A stretch of 64,000 nucleotides of DNA from Marinobacter sp. BW6 (GCF_008107725.1 NZ_VIRN01000064.1:1714975-1778974), one strand, 5' to 3'. Counted from the first letter of the stretch, positions 8,917 through 20,800 are shown. Numbers and translations are program-made. Notes: a model not told the origin generated them from the letters alone.

Positions 8917-9389
8917 TGGTCCGGATCGTTTATTTGGTGTTGGCTCTTTTGCTATACGGGGTCGCTGCGGCCGATGTCGCTGACGTATACGACTTTTCGG
9001 ATCGGGCCCAGGAGCAGCGCTACCAGGATCTGATCGCGGAACTGCGTTGCCCGAAATGCCAAAATCAGAACATTGCCGATTCCAACGCCCCTATCTCCAA
9101 GGATATGCGAGACGTGGTTTACCGGATGATGAAAGACGGCGCCAGTAACGAGGAGATCATTGAGTCCCTGGTTGGAAGGTTCGGGGAGTTTGTTCGCTAC
9201 AAGCCCGAGTTGGACAGCCGGACTTTTCTGCTCTGGGCGACGCCGGCCATTGCGGTCTTCGGCGGGTTTCTGGTGGTTGCCGGTGTGGTTATCCGCTCCC
9301 GTCGGGCGGGGCCGGAAAGCCCGGCGTTGAGTGCCGAGGAAAAAGCCCGGGTGGACAAAATGCTGACAGACCAGGACAGGTCGTCCTGA
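8916..9389 (+). CDS. ccmH: Cytochrome c maturation protein CcmH (CcmL type)
   Basis: A 157-residue protein with a signal peptide, the redox motif LRCPKCQNQNIADSN (Cys45, Cys48), and a C-terminal membrane helix (TFLLWATPAIAVFGGFLVV). It corresponds to the N-terminal half of E. coli CcmH; the TPR half is a separate gene here (ccmI). It reduces or resolves apocytochrome thiols beside CcmG. Confidence 0.95.
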   Translation: MVRIVYLVLALLLYGVAAADVADVYDFSDRAQEQRYQDLIAELRCPKCQNQNIADSNAPISKDMRDVVYRMMKDGASNEEIIESLVGRFGEFVRYKPELDSRTFLLWATPAIAVFGGFLVVAGVVIRSRRAGPESPALSAEEKARVDKMLTDQDRSS

Positions 9390-9457
9390 AGCTGGCTTTG
9401 CCCGGAATGTCCTGTTCGCAACCTCATTCTTAATTCTGAACCTGTGACTGAAACTCC

Positions 9458-10726
9458 ATGACTGACACTTTCTGGATTGCCGCAACGGTACTGATCATTC
9501 TTGCCCTTTTGTTTGTGCTGTACCCGGTCTTTTTTCATCGGCTTGGTGCGAGAAAGCAGACAGACCTGAAAAACCAGAATCTGATGGCCTATCGCTCCCG
9601 GATGAAGGAGCTTGATGGGGAATATGAGGCCGGGATTCTGGACGATGAGAATTACCGCCAACTCAAGGAAGAACTCGCCGGAAGCATGCTCGACGACGTA
9701 CCGGAGCAGGAACAGGTGAGGCCTCTGATCAGTGGCCGCAGGAGTGCCATGGCAGTGGCGCTGGTGTCGATTCTTCTGATTCCGGCGGCCACCGTGTACT
9801 TGTATGAGCGTTGGGGGGCGATGGACCGTGTTGAACAGTTCATTACTATGCAGGAAATGGGCGCCACTGAGGGATCGAGACAGGCCCAGATGATTGAGCT
9901 TTCGGGTCAACTCCGGGAGCGGCTGGAAGCCAGCCCTGATAACCCGGATGGCTGGGCGATGCTGGGACGCACCTACATGCGGCTGGAGCGCTATGACGAT
10001 GCGGCCTGGGCGTTCAGGCAGCTGGCCAATAACGTCAGTGACGATGACCGTGCCGAAGCTGTCGCTTATGGCCTTTCTGCCCAGGCGCTGTTCTTCGGTA
10101 GCCAGGGCGCCATGACGGAAGAGGTCACTGCAGCCATTGAACGGGCTCGTGAGTTGAACCCCGATGAAGTCAATGCCCTGGGCTTGCTGGGCATCAATGC
10201 CTTCAGCCAGCAGAACTATCGGGAAGCGATCCAGTACTGGGAGCGGATAGAAACCGTTGCACCAGACCACCCCCAGATCGCCTCGATCCGGGAAGGAATT
10301 CGTGAAGCCTATACCCGTTTGGGTGAGGAGCCACCGGCGCAGGTGGCCGAACCTGAAGCATCCGGTGCCGGGGTTACGGTTCGGGTGACGCTTGCTGAGG
10401 ACCTTCAGGATCAGGTGCCGGCAGATACCACACTGTTCCTCTTTGCACGTCAGGCTAATGTTCGGCAGGGTCCGCCTCTGGCGGTTGCACGGCTGACCGC
10501 AGAGCAACTGCCGGTCGAAATCCGGCTGGACGACCGGTATGCGATGTCACCCCAGGCCACCATTTCCAGTGTTGGCGAGGTTGTCGTAACGGCCCGTCTC
10601 AGTCGCTCCGGCACCGTAAACGCCCAGGCGGGTGACTGGCAGGGCAGCACCGATGCTCCCATCGCTGTGAATGAAAGCCAGGATGCGCCGATAGCGGTTG
10701 TGATTGATCAGCAGCTGATTGATTAA
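9458..10726 (+). CDS. ccmI: Cytochrome c maturation TPR protein CcmI
   Basis: A 422-residue protein with two N-terminal membrane helices separated by a cytoplasmic loop (residues ~4-22 and ~93-113), then periplasmic TPR repeats (PDGWAMLGRTYMRLERYDDAAWAFRQL and NALGLLGINAFSQQNYREAI are visible repeat units) and a beta-rich C-terminal domain (VTVRVTLAEDLQDQ onward). CcmI binds apocytochrome c and delivers it to CcmFH. It closes the operon and ends 3 bp from the converging batD stop. Confidence 0.93.
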   Translation: MTDTFWIAATVLIILALLFVLYPVFFHRLGARKQTDLKNQNLMAYRSRMKELDGEYEAGILDDENYRQLKEELAGSMLDDVPEQEQVRPLISGRRSAMAVALVSILLIPAATVYLYERWGAMDRVEQFITMQEMGATEGSRQAQMIELSGQLRERLEASPDNPDGWAMLGRTYMRLERYDDAAWAFRQLANNVSDDDRAEAVAYGLSAQALFFGSQGAMTEEVTAAIERARELNPDEVNALGLLGINAFSQQNYREAIQYWERIETVAPDHPQIASIREGIREAYTRLGEEPPAQVAEPEASGAGVTVRVTLAEDLQDQVPADTTLFLFARQANVRQGPPLAVARLTAEQLPVEIRLDDRYAMSPQATISSVGEVVVTARLSRSGTVNAQAGDWQGSTDAPIAVNESQDAPIAVVIDQQLID

Positions 10727-10729
10727 CCC

Positions 10730-12460
10730 TCAGGACAGGCCTCTTGGATAGAGCGGAGGCAGATCGGCGCCGGTTCTGGCCTGCCGATACTTCCGGATCT
10801 GTTCAAGAGCGCGAGCCAATGGGCGACCATCCCAGGCGTCGTTCTCTTGCCCGGGCGCGAAAAGCCGGGCCTGGAGCTTTCGGAGTTCCGCGGCCAGTGT
10901 TTGGTCGCAAAAATAATCAACAACGTCGGCCGCCGAACGGAAACTGTGGCCGGGCGAGTGCAGATTTGCCCATTCCACCAAAAGCTCTGGAGTCCCTGCT
11001 GCGCCGTCCCTCGCGGCCTTGACCAGACGGTCGAAGGCGGCAGCTTCATCCCGGTTGTCAGCCGGAGTCGCCGTGACTTTTCGGCCTTTGCCAGACCACC
11101 ACCATGCCAGTAACGTCCCGGCCCAGAGAATCCCCAGGGCCAGGCTGAGCCATTGCCAGACTCCGGCTTCGTCGGAGACCGGGTCAGCCGATGGTTCAGT
11201 GTTGGCGGCGTCCGGTTCCCGACCTGAATCGCCTTGGTCGTTTTGCGGGGGCGCAGCGGTGGCAACGGCATTCGGATCTTTCACGGTCAGGGTTTTCTCC
11301 GGGATCACGGCCACGCGTTCCCGGTCTGCTTCGGTGTCCCACCAGTGAACGCGTATGGCTGGTAACGTCATCTGGCCGGCCTCAACAGGCACCAGAGCCA
11401 CTGACTGCGTCAGTGAGGATGTGAGGCCGGCCGGAGTAGTCTCGGTCTGGCGCTCCGCCTCTTCGGGATAACCTCTTAACCCGTCGGGTACAGCATCGGG
11501 CAAGGGCGGCAGGGCCTCCGCGGGCAGGCCCGCTGCCGTCATCTGGATTTCGCGGGTAATGTCTTCACCGGTGACGACTTCCAGCGACGGTGGAAACCCG
11601 GATTCCTCAAGCGCTACACCGGTTGCCGGTAGCCACGTTTCACCATTGAACTGCGCAGGTACATCCTTGACCGGCACGACAAAAAGCTCCTCGCTGTCCC
11701 TCAGAAAACGGAGACTACCGGACGCATCTCTGGCCTGGCCCTCGAACTGGACCGGAGGAAGCTTGAGGGGCCCGGGCTGTTGGGGGAATAGCGCATACCG
11801 GCGTTCCACAACACGGTATCGGACACCGTCGCGATAGCGCGAGAACTCCTGCTGCCTGCCCAGCGATTCGATAATGACATGGGGATGGGTCGGCTCAGAC
11901 AGCTCTCCACGAATAAGGTTGCCCCGAAAGAAGAGCCGAACCGTCAGAATCAGCTGCTCCTGCACGTACACTTCGTCTTTGTCGGCAGACAGCTCGATAA
12001 AGCTGTCCCGCCCGGGAGCGGCCTGATCCGGTGGTGATCCGTCCACTACTTCCACCGTTACCGGCTCCGAGACTGCCTCCTTGAAGGTGAGCGCGGGGAT
12101 TGTCAGCTCGCCGGCGGTTTTCGGTGCAAGCTGGTAGGTCCAGGTAATCTCTCCCACCATCTGACTGTTCACGGTACGAATACTGTATTGCTGGTTCTGG
12201 GCCAGGATTTCGAATTCCGGTTCCACCTTCTCGATATCCGGCTTGGGCAGGCTGGACATGTCGAAGTCAAACAGATTGCCGAGGTTGATATCGATCTCCA
12301 TGCTGCCCTTCACGGTCAGTGTCAGGACCTCACCCTCGTAGAGGCGGGTCCGGTCCGGTTCGACCGTCAGTTGCTGTGACTGTGTCTGGGCCTGGACCGG
12401 CAGCCAGAGCGCAGTCAGGAGAAACAGACAGACGGCGGGTGTAATCAGCCGTTTTACCAT
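10730..12460 (-). CDS. batD: BatD-family membrane protein
   Basis: A 576-residue protein with a signal peptide ending in VQA, then tandem beta-sandwich segments (LTVEPDRTRLYEGEVLTLTVKG; FIELSADKDEVYVQEQLILTVRLF), a membrane helix near residue 440 (WQWLSLALGILWAGTLLAWWW), and a cytoplasmic helical tail. It is the last gene of the MoxR/Bat operon. Bat proteins were linked to oxygen tolerance in Bacteroides; in gammaproteobacteria their task is unsettled. The start overlaps the upstream gene by 7 bp. Confidence 0.88.
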   Translation of the reverse strand: MVKRLITPAVCLFLLTALWLPVQAQTQSQQLTVEPDRTRLYEGEVLTLTVKGSMEIDINLGNLFDFDMSSLPKPDIEKVEPEFEILAQNQQYSIRTVNSQMVGEITWTYQLAPKTAGELTIPALTFKEAVSEPVTVEVVDGSPPDQAAPGRDSFIELSADKDEVYVQEQLILTVRLFFRGNLIRGELSEPTHPHVIIESLGRQQEFSRYRDGVRYRVVERRYALFPQQPGPLKLPPVQFEGQARDASGSLRFLRDSEELFVVPVKDVPAQFNGETWLPATGVALEESGFPPSLEVVTGEDITREIQMTAAGLPAEALPPLPDAVPDGLRGYPEEAERQTETTPAGLTSSLTQSVALVPVEAGQMTLPAIRVHWWDTEADRERVAVIPEKTLTVKDPNAVATAAPPQNDQGDSGREPDAANTEPSADPVSDEAGVWQWLSLALGILWAGTLLAWWWSGKGRKVTATPADNRDEAAAFDRLVKAARDGAAGTPELLVEWANLHSPGHSFRSAADVVDYFCDQTLAAELRKLQARLFAPGQENDAWDGRPLARALEQIRKYRQARTGADLPPLYPRGLS

Positions 12461-14268
12461 GGTGTATCGCCCTCATCGGATGGAGTCTGGCGTTGTTGAT
12501 ACTGCTGCAGGAATTTGCGCTGCAGTAAGCCGCCCGGGTTGTCCGGGACTCGTCTGAGCCATTGTTCCTGGCTCTGGGTCAGCGGCGTCTCAGCAATAGG
12601 GGCGGGCGCCTGCGCCTGGCCTGACTGTGAGTCCCTCTCGCCGGATGCCTGCTCGGGATTGCCTTCCTCGCCGGGCTCCTGCCGGTTCTGCTCATCGGCC
12701 GGATTGTTTGGCTGATCCTGGTTGCCGGGCGAGGACTGGCTGTTTCCGGGGTTTTGCTGCTGATTATTACCCGAGCTGCCGGAATTCTCATTCTCACTGT
12801 TCCCGTCCTGATTCTGACGGTTCTGTTGCTGATTGCCCTCGTTGTTCTGGGAATCCTGGCTACCCTGTTGGCTGTTGTTCTGGCTACCATCCTGGCCCTG
12901 GTTCTGCTGGCTCAGAAGTTCCTCGACAATCTTCCGGTTGTGTCGGGCATCGTCCATGTCGGGCGCCTTTTCCAGGGCTGTGTCGTAGGCGGCCAGAGCC
13001 TCCTCCAGTTTACCGGCACGGGCCAGCGCGTTACCCCGGTTATAGCTGGCACGTGGGCCCTTTGTGCGGGCAAACGACTGGGCGGCGCTATCGAACTTGC
13101 CAGAACGATACAATGCGGAACCACGCCATTCAGGGTCGTCCAGCTGGCGGGCGGCTGTTTCCGGGTTTTTCTCAATCAGTTCAGGGGCTCTCTGGTCCTC
13201 CCGTTGCCAGAGCTCATCCCAGCTTATGGCGGCGGCCGGCTGCGGCCAGACCGGTAACAGGATCAGGGCAAGGGCACTGAAGGCGCCGCGGCGCCAGCCC
13301 ATCAAAACCAGGGGAAGGGCGAGCCAGAGCAGCCAGTAGCCGTCATCCTGCCAGCGGCTGACCGTCAAGCCGTCTTCTGATTCCTGCCAGTCGTCACTGT
13401 CCCTGGGGCTCAGGTTCAGGGATTGAATGTCGGTATCGTCCAGGGTCAGCTCATGGTTTAGGCCGCCGTTGTTGCGAGCGAGTTTCGCCAGGGCTTCCGG
13501 ATCGGCACGACTGATAACAATGTCACCGTTTTCCCGGATAAACCCACGACGGGCCAGGGGAATGGGGCCACCTTCCTCGGTGCCGACAACAAGGGTGTTG
13601 AGTGCGTACCCGGTGTCGGAAAGCGTGTCTCCTATGGTGCCGCTGTAGCCGTCGTTGATGTCGTCAGTGATCAACAGGATGCGGCCCTCCCCCGGGGCGC
13701 CCTGCAAAAGCAACTCCTTTGCCCGGGCAACCGCGAGATCCGCGCGGTTGCCTGTGGCCGGCATGATGACCGGGTCCAGCACATTGAGCATCCCCTCAAT
13801 GGTGCGGCCATCATCGGTCAGCGGTGTCACCACGTGGGCGTCTCCGGAAAACACGAGCAGGCCGGTCAGGCTGCCTTCGCGGAGTTCAAGAATATCCCGG
13901 ATCTTCCGTTTGGCCCGGGTCAGGCGATCGGGCTCCACGTCCGTGGCCAACATGGACAGGGAGAGGTCCAGTGCAATCACAAGGCTGTCGCCCGGTTGTT
14001 TCAGTGGTGTGGGTGCCTCCCGCCAGGCGGGCCCGGCCAGAGCCAGTGACAGAATGATGAGGGCCGCAGCGGCCGGGGCCAGAGGCGACTTTGTCGCTTT
14101 ACCCGAGCTGCCGTCATGACGAATCAGCGGCGATAGCAAGCGCGCCGGAATAAGTCGGGACCAGCCGCTGTCGCCCAAGTGCATCTGCCGGAATGCCAGA
14201 TACAGGATTGGTAAAAGCAATATCAGCAAGAGCCAGAACGGGCGCAGGAAATGAAAGTCAGCCCACAT
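12454..14268 (-). CDS. batB: BatB-BatC fusion: VWA domain plus TPR and Gln/Asn-rich tail
   Basis: About 604 residues from the ATG at 14268, which overlaps the BatA stop. Order: two N-terminal helices, a VWA domain with MIDAS motif ALDLSLSM, a membrane helix near residue 310, a TPR segment (YRSGKFDSAAQSF, ASYNRGNALARAGKLEEALAAYDTALE), then ~120 residues very rich in Gln, Asn, Ser and Gly, and a final conserved-looking QEQWLRRVPDNPGGLLQRKF. BatB and BatC are separate genes in some lineages; here they are one polypeptide. VWA proteins are the usual partners of MoxR ATPases. Confidence 0.88.
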   Translation of the reverse strand: MWADFHFLRPFWLLLILLLPILYLAFRQMHLGDSGWSRLIPARLLSPLIRHDGSSGKATKSPLAPAAAALIILSLALAGPAWREAPTPLKQPGDSLVIALDLSLSMLATDVEPDRLTRAKRKIRDILELREGSLTGLLVFSGDAHVVTPLTDDGRTIEGMLNVLDPVIMPATGNRADLAVARAKELLLQGAPGEGRILLITDDINDGYSGTIGDTLSDTGYALNTLVVGTEEGGPIPLARRGFIRENGDIVISRADPEALAKLARNNGGLNHELTLDDTDIQSLNLSPRDSDDWQESEDGLTVSRWQDDGYWLLWLALPLVLMGWRRGAFSALALILLPVWPQPAAAISWDELWQREDQRAPELIEKNPETAARQLDDPEWRGSALYRSGKFDSAAQSFARTKGPRASYNRGNALARAGKLEEALAAYDTALEKAPDMDDARHNRKIVEELLSQQNQGQDGSQNNSQQGSQDSQNNEGNQQQNRQNQDGNSENENSGSSGNNQQQNPGNSQSSPGNQDQPNNPADEQNRQEPGEEGNPEQASGERDSQSGQAQAPAPIAETPLTQSQEQWLRRVPDNPGGLLQRKFLQQYQQRQTPSDEGDTPW

Positions 14269-15289
14269 TCGCTTCCTCCTCCTTCCTGCTCCGGTGGGAG
14301 TCAGCAACAAGCGCCCGGCCGTGATGAATCAGGAACAGTACCAGCCACAGGAGGACTGCCAGGCCAGCGGGCCAGACGTAGAGTTCGGTCACTGGCCGAT
14401 AGAACTTGCCCTCCAGCTCGATGGGTTCGAGTTGATCGATGCTCTCGTAAATGAGTTCCAGCTCCGGCAGGCTGCGCGCACGGAAATACTCCCCGCCGGT
14501 TTGCTGGGCCATCCGGGTCAGCAGGTTTTCGTCCAGATCCCTGGAGGGGTTGACCCGACGCGAACCCAGCAGGCCGCGCTGCACCATGGACTCGGCGCCA
14601 ATGCCGATGGTGTAAAGCCGAATGCTCGCAGCCGCGGCGATTTCGGTGGCCTTGTCGGGGGTGATTTCGCCGGCGGTATTGGCACCATCGGTGAGCAGGA
14701 TCACAACGCGCTGGTCCTGCGGCCTGTTTCTCAGCCGTTTGGTGGCCAGACCAACCGCGTCGCCGATGGCCGTGGCGCGCCCGGCCATTCCCAGACCAGC
14801 TTCGCGCATCAGGGTTTTGACGGTTTGAAGGTCGAAGGTGAGGGGAGCCTGGACGTAAGGCTCAGTGCCGAACAGGATCAGACCGAGCCGGTCACCCTGG
14901 CGGCGGGAGATGAAGTCGTCAAGTACCCGCTTGACCGCCTGAAGGCGGTTAATGCTCCGCCCCTGAAGGACCATATCCTGTTCATCCATGCTGGGGGAAA
15001 TGTCGACAACCAGCATCAGATCGCGGCCGGAAACCGGCATCTGAACCTGTTCTCCGACATGTTGCGGCCGTGCCAGTGCAGTCACCAGAAGCGCCCACAT
15101 CAGAAACAGCAACAGTTGCTGCCAGAGCGGTACGGCATTGCCGCGACGACTGACGCCGGGCAGATCCGACAGCCAGTGGCCGACCGGTAGCACCGGCGCG
15201 TCGACCGATTGCGCTCTGGGCTTGCGCCACTTCAGGATCAGCGGTAACAGCACCAGAACCAGTACCCAGGGCCAGGCAAGATTCAGCAT
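14258..15289 (-). CDS. batA: BatA-like VWA-domain membrane protein
   Basis: 343 residues from the ATG at 15289; the frame is open further upstream but the family N-terminus (MLNLAWPWVLVLVLLPLIL) begins here. It has a helix at the N-terminus, a second near residue 60, a VWA domain with MIDAS motif LVVDISPSMDEQD and ILLTDGANTAG, and a C-terminal helix (LYVWPAGLAVLLWLVLFLIHH). The VWA domain should face the periplasm or cytoplasm between the helices and bind a divalent metal. It is the MoxR partner by context. Confidence 0.9.
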   Translation of the reverse strand: MLNLAWPWVLVLVLLPLILKWRKPRAQSVDAPVLPVGHWLSDLPGVSRRGNAVPLWQQLLLFLMWALLVTALARPQHVGEQVQMPVSGRDLMLVVDISPSMDEQDMVLQGRSINRLQAVKRVLDDFISRRQGDRLGLILFGTEPYVQAPLTFDLQTVKTLMREAGLGMAGRATAIGDAVGLATKRLRNRPQDQRVVILLTDGANTAGEITPDKATEIAAAASIRLYTIGIGAESMVQRGLLGSRRVNPSRDLDENLLTRMAQQTGGEYFRARSLPELELIYESIDQLEPIELEGKFYRPVTELYVWPAGLAVLLWLVLFLIHHGRALVADSHRSRKEEEANVG

Positions 15290-15753
15290 TTCTGACCTCC
15301 CAGCCATAGTCGGGCGAACGCCAGGGCGTCGGCCGGCTCGGTTGAAACCTGAGGTCGCCAGGCACTGTGAACCAGCGCTTCGGCAACCGGTCTGGAGGCA
15401 ACCCGGTCCTTCGGGACAGTCTTTAACAGGAATTCCACCCAGGCATCGCCGGTAAGTGCTTCCGGGTGCTGGTCCGGGTATCGCTCCCGGGCGGCCTGCT
15501 TCAGCAGGGTGTTCAGTTGTGCGAACCACGCGGGGGTAGTGGATGCTGATCGTTCCAGTCTGGCGAGTTCGGCCCGCGCGGAGCGGAACCACCGGTTTCT
15601 TTGTCTCCGCCGGAGAAACAGCCAGACCAGAACGGCAAGCACAGCAATGAGCAGGATGGCCAGAACCCACCAGCCCGGTGCCGGAGGCCAGAGGCCCCCC
15701 GTTTCAGGCAGGTGAATGTCCCGTAGCTTGCTGAGTGGATCCTGCGGGTTCAT
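15283..15753 (-). CDS. DUF4381-type membrane protein
   Basis: 156 residues from the ATG at 15753. A short N-terminus (MNPQDPLSKLRDIHLPE) leads into one membrane helix (WWVLAILLIAVLAVLVWLFL) with a basic RRRQRNR stop-transfer, then a cytoplasmic helical domain (ARAELARLERS..., ALTGDAWVEFL). This matches the DUF4381 proteins that lie between DUF58 and VWA genes in MoxR operons. It overlaps the DUF58 gene (ATGA) and BatA (7 bp). Biochemical function is unknown. Confidence 0.85.
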   Translation of the reverse strand: MNPQDPLSKLRDIHLPETGGLWPPAPGWWVLAILLIAVLAVLVWLFLRRRQRNRWFRSARAELARLERSASTTPAWFAQLNTLLKQAARERYPDQHPEALTGDAWVEFLLKTVPKDRVASRPVAEALVHSAWRPQVSTEPADALAFARLWLGGQKC

Positions 15754-16691
15754 CCGATCCGGCCTCCAGGCCCCAGCAGCAATTTGAGGGTCGCTGCGGG
15801 GTCGTTCGCCGTGGACACTTCTGCCATGGTAACGCCGGAGGTACGGAAACACTCCGCGAGCCGGTGTTCATGGTTGGTGACTTTCTCGTGCCAGGCCCTC
15901 TGGAACCGGGGGTTTCCGGCATCGAACCACACCGGTCCGTCCGGGCCGGCCACCGCAAAGCGTCCGCTTTTGGGCAGCTCTTTTTCCAATGGGTCCACGA
16001 TCCTCAGGGCGCTGACGCCGTTATGGCGGGCGAGCGCGCCGAGCAGGGTGCCTGTCTCCGGCGAGATATCCAGGAAATCGCTGATCACGAAAATCCGGCT
16101 GCCGGTATGGGCCACCCGGCGAGCCTCGGTGAGTGCCATGTCCAGCCGGCTCTGACTGGAGGGCTCGTTTTGTCCTGGCCCGCGATTATCCCTTCTTTGC
16201 TGTTCATCGAGAGTGTCCAGCAACCGCAGCACCGATTTCTTCCGCCGCGCCGGGCGAAGAACACTCAGGGTCTCGCCGTTGAAGACAATGCCGCCCACCT
16301 GATCACCTGACCAGAGTGCCAGCCAGGCAAGAATGGAGGCAATCTGTGCGCAACGAACCTGTTTAAAGGCGCCGGTACTGGCAAAAAACAGGCTGGGGCC
16401 GAGGTCGCAAAGAAGAAGCACGGGCCGTTCCCGCTCCTCCTCATAGAGCTTGGTGTGGGGCTCCTGACGCCGCGCCGTTACCCGCCAGTCGATGCTGCGG
16501 ATGTCGTCCCCGGGCTGGTACAGCCGTACTTCGGCAAACGCCATGCCCCGGCCTCGTTGCGGCGAGCGCTGCAAGCCGGCCTGGCGCGTTCGCACGGGGC
16601 GGGCAGAGGGCAGTTTCAGTGCCCGGGCGTCTGCCTGCAGGCGGATCAGATCCGGTAGGCCGATGTGCGTTATTGCTTCGGTGTTGCCCAT
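15750..16691 (-). CDS. DUF58 domain protein of the MoxR operon
   Basis: A 313-residue soluble protein. The family core is visible: GRGMAFAEVRLYQPGDDIRSIDWRVTARRQEPHTKLYEEERERPVLLLCDLGPS, a degenerate VWA-like fold. DUF58 proteins nearly always accompany MoxR ATPases and VWA proteins; the reaction is not known. It lies 37 bp after the MoxR gene and overlaps the DUF4381 gene. Confidence 0.9.
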   Translation of the reverse strand: MGNTEAITHIGLPDLIRLQADARALKLPSARPVRTRQAGLQRSPQRGRGMAFAEVRLYQPGDDIRSIDWRVTARRQEPHTKLYEEERERPVLLLCDLGPSLFFASTGAFKQVRCAQIASILAWLALWSGDQVGGIVFNGETLSVLRPARRKKSVLRLLDTLDEQQRRDNRGPGQNEPSSQSRLDMALTEARRVAHTGSRIFVISDFLDISPETGTLLGALARHNGVSALRIVDPLEKELPKSGRFAVAGPDGPVWFDAGNPRFQRAWHEKVTNHEHRLAECFRTSGVTMAEVSTANDPAATLKLLLGPGGRIG

Positions 16692-16728
16692 GCCTGACGG
16701 CTCCCGTGTATTGCTTCCGTCGATGGCT

Positions 16729-17691
<963 letters not shown>

Positions 17692-17854
17692 TGGAAATGA
17701 CTGCTCTCTGTATCTGGGGATTCCCCGGAGAAACCCGTATCGTGCGTAGGTAGTTGCCGAAGTTTTGGCGTCTGGCCGGCAAAAATCAAGGGTTTGACTA
17801 TGCTTATGTGACGATACGCCTATTACGTTTATTTCACACTAACTGAGGTCGACC

Positions 17855-20800
17855 ATGAATGCGCTGACAGTGGCCAGCAAGGATCAATTCTTTGAACAGT
17901 TGGCTGACGCTTTCGCAAAGAAGATTTCTAAAACCGAAGCCAAGAAAATCAGCGAATTTGCCAAGCAGCATTATGCTCATATTCCCCTCGAAGAGCTGGT
18001 CAGTCGACGATTTGCGGATACCTATGGCGCCGTTCTTGCCGCATGGCAGTTTTTGCAGAAGCGGTCAGCCGAAGAAACACCCGTTGCCGTATTCAATCCC
18101 GACCTGGAGAGCGACGGCTGGCAGTCGACCCATACCGTGGTTTTTATACTGCACCCGAACATTCCCTTTCTGATTGATTCCCTGCGCATAGCCATTAACC
18201 AGCGCGAGATTGGTACCCATTCCATCCAGCACTCGATCCTGCAGGTGGAGAGGGACCCGGATGGCAAGCTCAAGAAACTGCACACCACTAAGAAGAAAGC
18301 CTCTGGTTCTGCCTACGAGGCCTTCATTGTCCTGGAGATTGATCGACACAGTAATCCAGAGGACCTCCGGGACCTGGAGGACACGCTCCAGAATGTGCTT
18401 CATGAGGTGCGGATTGCGGTCAGCGATTTCCCGATAGTCACCGAGAAGGTGAACGAGATTCTCGGTGAGCTGGACAGCACCACCGCGGGCATCAATGACG
18501 AGCAGAAGGAAGAGGCCCGGGAATTCCTCGAGTGGCTGGCCCGGGATCATTTCACGTTCCTCGGTTACGACGAGTATGACTTTGCCAAGGATAAAAACGG
18601 CATGGTGGTGCGGCGGGTAGAGAACTCGGAACTGGGTATCCTCCGGGTCAATAACGAGCGCCCGGACCGCGTTCGCCTCAATGAATTGCCCCAGCGTACC
18701 CGCCACGAAATGACACGGTGCGACGATATTTTCATCTTCGCCAAGTCGGCCCAGCGTTCGCGTGTGCATCGTCCTGCATACCCGGACTACATTGCCGTCA
18801 AGAAATTCAACAGCAAAGGCGAGGTGGTCGGTGAACGCCGTTTCCTGGGCCTTTACACCGCCCGGGTTTACAACGAGAGGCCGGATGAGATTCCCCTGCT
18901 GCGTCGCAAGTTCCAGAGCGTGATGAAGCGGTCCGGGTTTCTTCGCGACGATTACGCCGGCAAGGAGCTTGAGCAGATCCTGACGGTGTATCCCCGGGAC
19001 GAGCTGTTCCAGATTGAGCCGGATGAGTTGCTCAAGGTGGCGAAAAGTATCCTGTATATCCAGGAGCGCCGCCGTATCGAGTTGTTCATGCGGGAAGATG
19101 TCTACGGCCAGTTTGTAACCTGCCTGGCGTTCTTCCCCAGAGACATCTACAACACCGAACTGCGGCTGAAGGTGGAGCAGGTTCTGGTAGACCGGCTGGA
19201 AGCCGAGGATGTCGAGTTCGTGACACATTTCTCCGAGTCGGTACTTGCTCGGGTCCAGTTCACCATTCGGGTACCCCAGGTTGAGAACCGGCAGCTGCCG
19301 ACGGCCGAGATCCGTGAAAAGGTCATTGAGCTAGCCCAGTCGTGGCGTGACGGGCTTTCTGAAGCCCTGAGCGAGGCCTGGGGCGAAGAGCAGGGCAATG
19401 AGCTCTATCGGTTGTGGGCGGGCGGTTTCCCGGCCAGCTATACCGATATGTTCTCGCCCCGGCGAGCCGCCATCGACCTGGAGCATATTGCGTCGTCGGC
19501 TAACAATCACGATCTGGCCATGAGCTTTTATCGGGCTCTGGAAGAGGATGAGAGCACCCTGCATTTCAAGCTCTTCTATCCCGACGAGCCGCTGCCCCTG
19601 TCGGATGTAATGCCGATATTCGATAACCTGGGCTTCCGGGTAATCGGTGAACACCCCTTCGAGGTGATCGACCGGCATAACAAGACAGTCTGGATCCATG
19701 ATTTCACCCTCAAGGCCCACACCGGAAATGTCGTGGACATTCACCGCATCCGGCCGATCTTTGAGGAACTGTTCCGCCGGGTCTGGTATGGAGAGGCGGA
19801 GAACGACGCCTTCAACCGGATGCTGCTGTCTTCCTACATGAGCTGGCGGGAAATTGCGCTGCTGCGGACCTATGCCCGCTACATGCGTCAGATCCGGTTC
19901 TCCAACAGCCAGACCTTTATTTCCAACACTCTGGTAAATCATGTTGAGCTGACCCGTCTTTTGCTCGAATTTTTCGAGATTCGCTTTAATCCGGAGCGCT
20001 ACCAGAGTCCCGGCAAGAGCCAGGCAGCCCAGCAGAAGCTGGAAATCGAATTCAATGCCGGTCTTGAGAACGTAGAGAATCTCAGTGAGGACCGGGTTCT
20101 TCGGCTCTATCTGGAATTGATCCAGGCTACTCTGCGAACCAACTACTACCAGCTGGACGAGGCTGGCGGTCCCAAGCCTTACATCAGCGTGAAGTTCGAT
20201 CCATCCCGGATTCCGGACATGCCTCTGCCCATGCCGATGTTCGAGATTTTCGTCTATTCACCTCGCGTTGAGGGTGTGCATCTTCGGGGTGGCAAGGTCG
20301 CTCGTGGTGGCTTGCGCTGGTCTGACCGGTTCGAAGATTACCGCACGGAGATTCTGGGTCTGGTCAAGGCCCAGCAGGTCAAGAATGCGGTTATTGTGCC
20401 AGTGGGCGCGAAGGGTGGTTTTGTTGCCAAGCGCCTACCTGATCCAACGGACCGGGAAGCCTTTCAGGCTGAGGGCATAGAGGCCTACAAGACCTTCATT
20501 CGGGGCTTGCTTGATATTACCGACAATCTTGTGGATGCCGGAATTGCGCCTCCGGAACGGGTGATTCGTCACGACGACGATGACCATTACCTGGTCGTGG
20601 CGGCAGACAAGGGCACGGCAACCTTCTCTGACATTGCCAATGGCCTGGCAGCGGAATACGGCTTCTGGATGGGCGATGCCTTTGCCTCCGGCGGTAGCAA
20701 TGGCTATGACCACAAGAAGATGGGTATCACTGCCCGGGGTGCCTGGGTCTCTGTAGAGCGCCATTTCCGGGAGACGGGCATCAACCCGGCGCTGGATGAG

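Noticed and set aside
17794..17826. TTGACT with TATTAC as gdhB promoter
   Set aside because: Spacing is 21 bp, outside the normal range.
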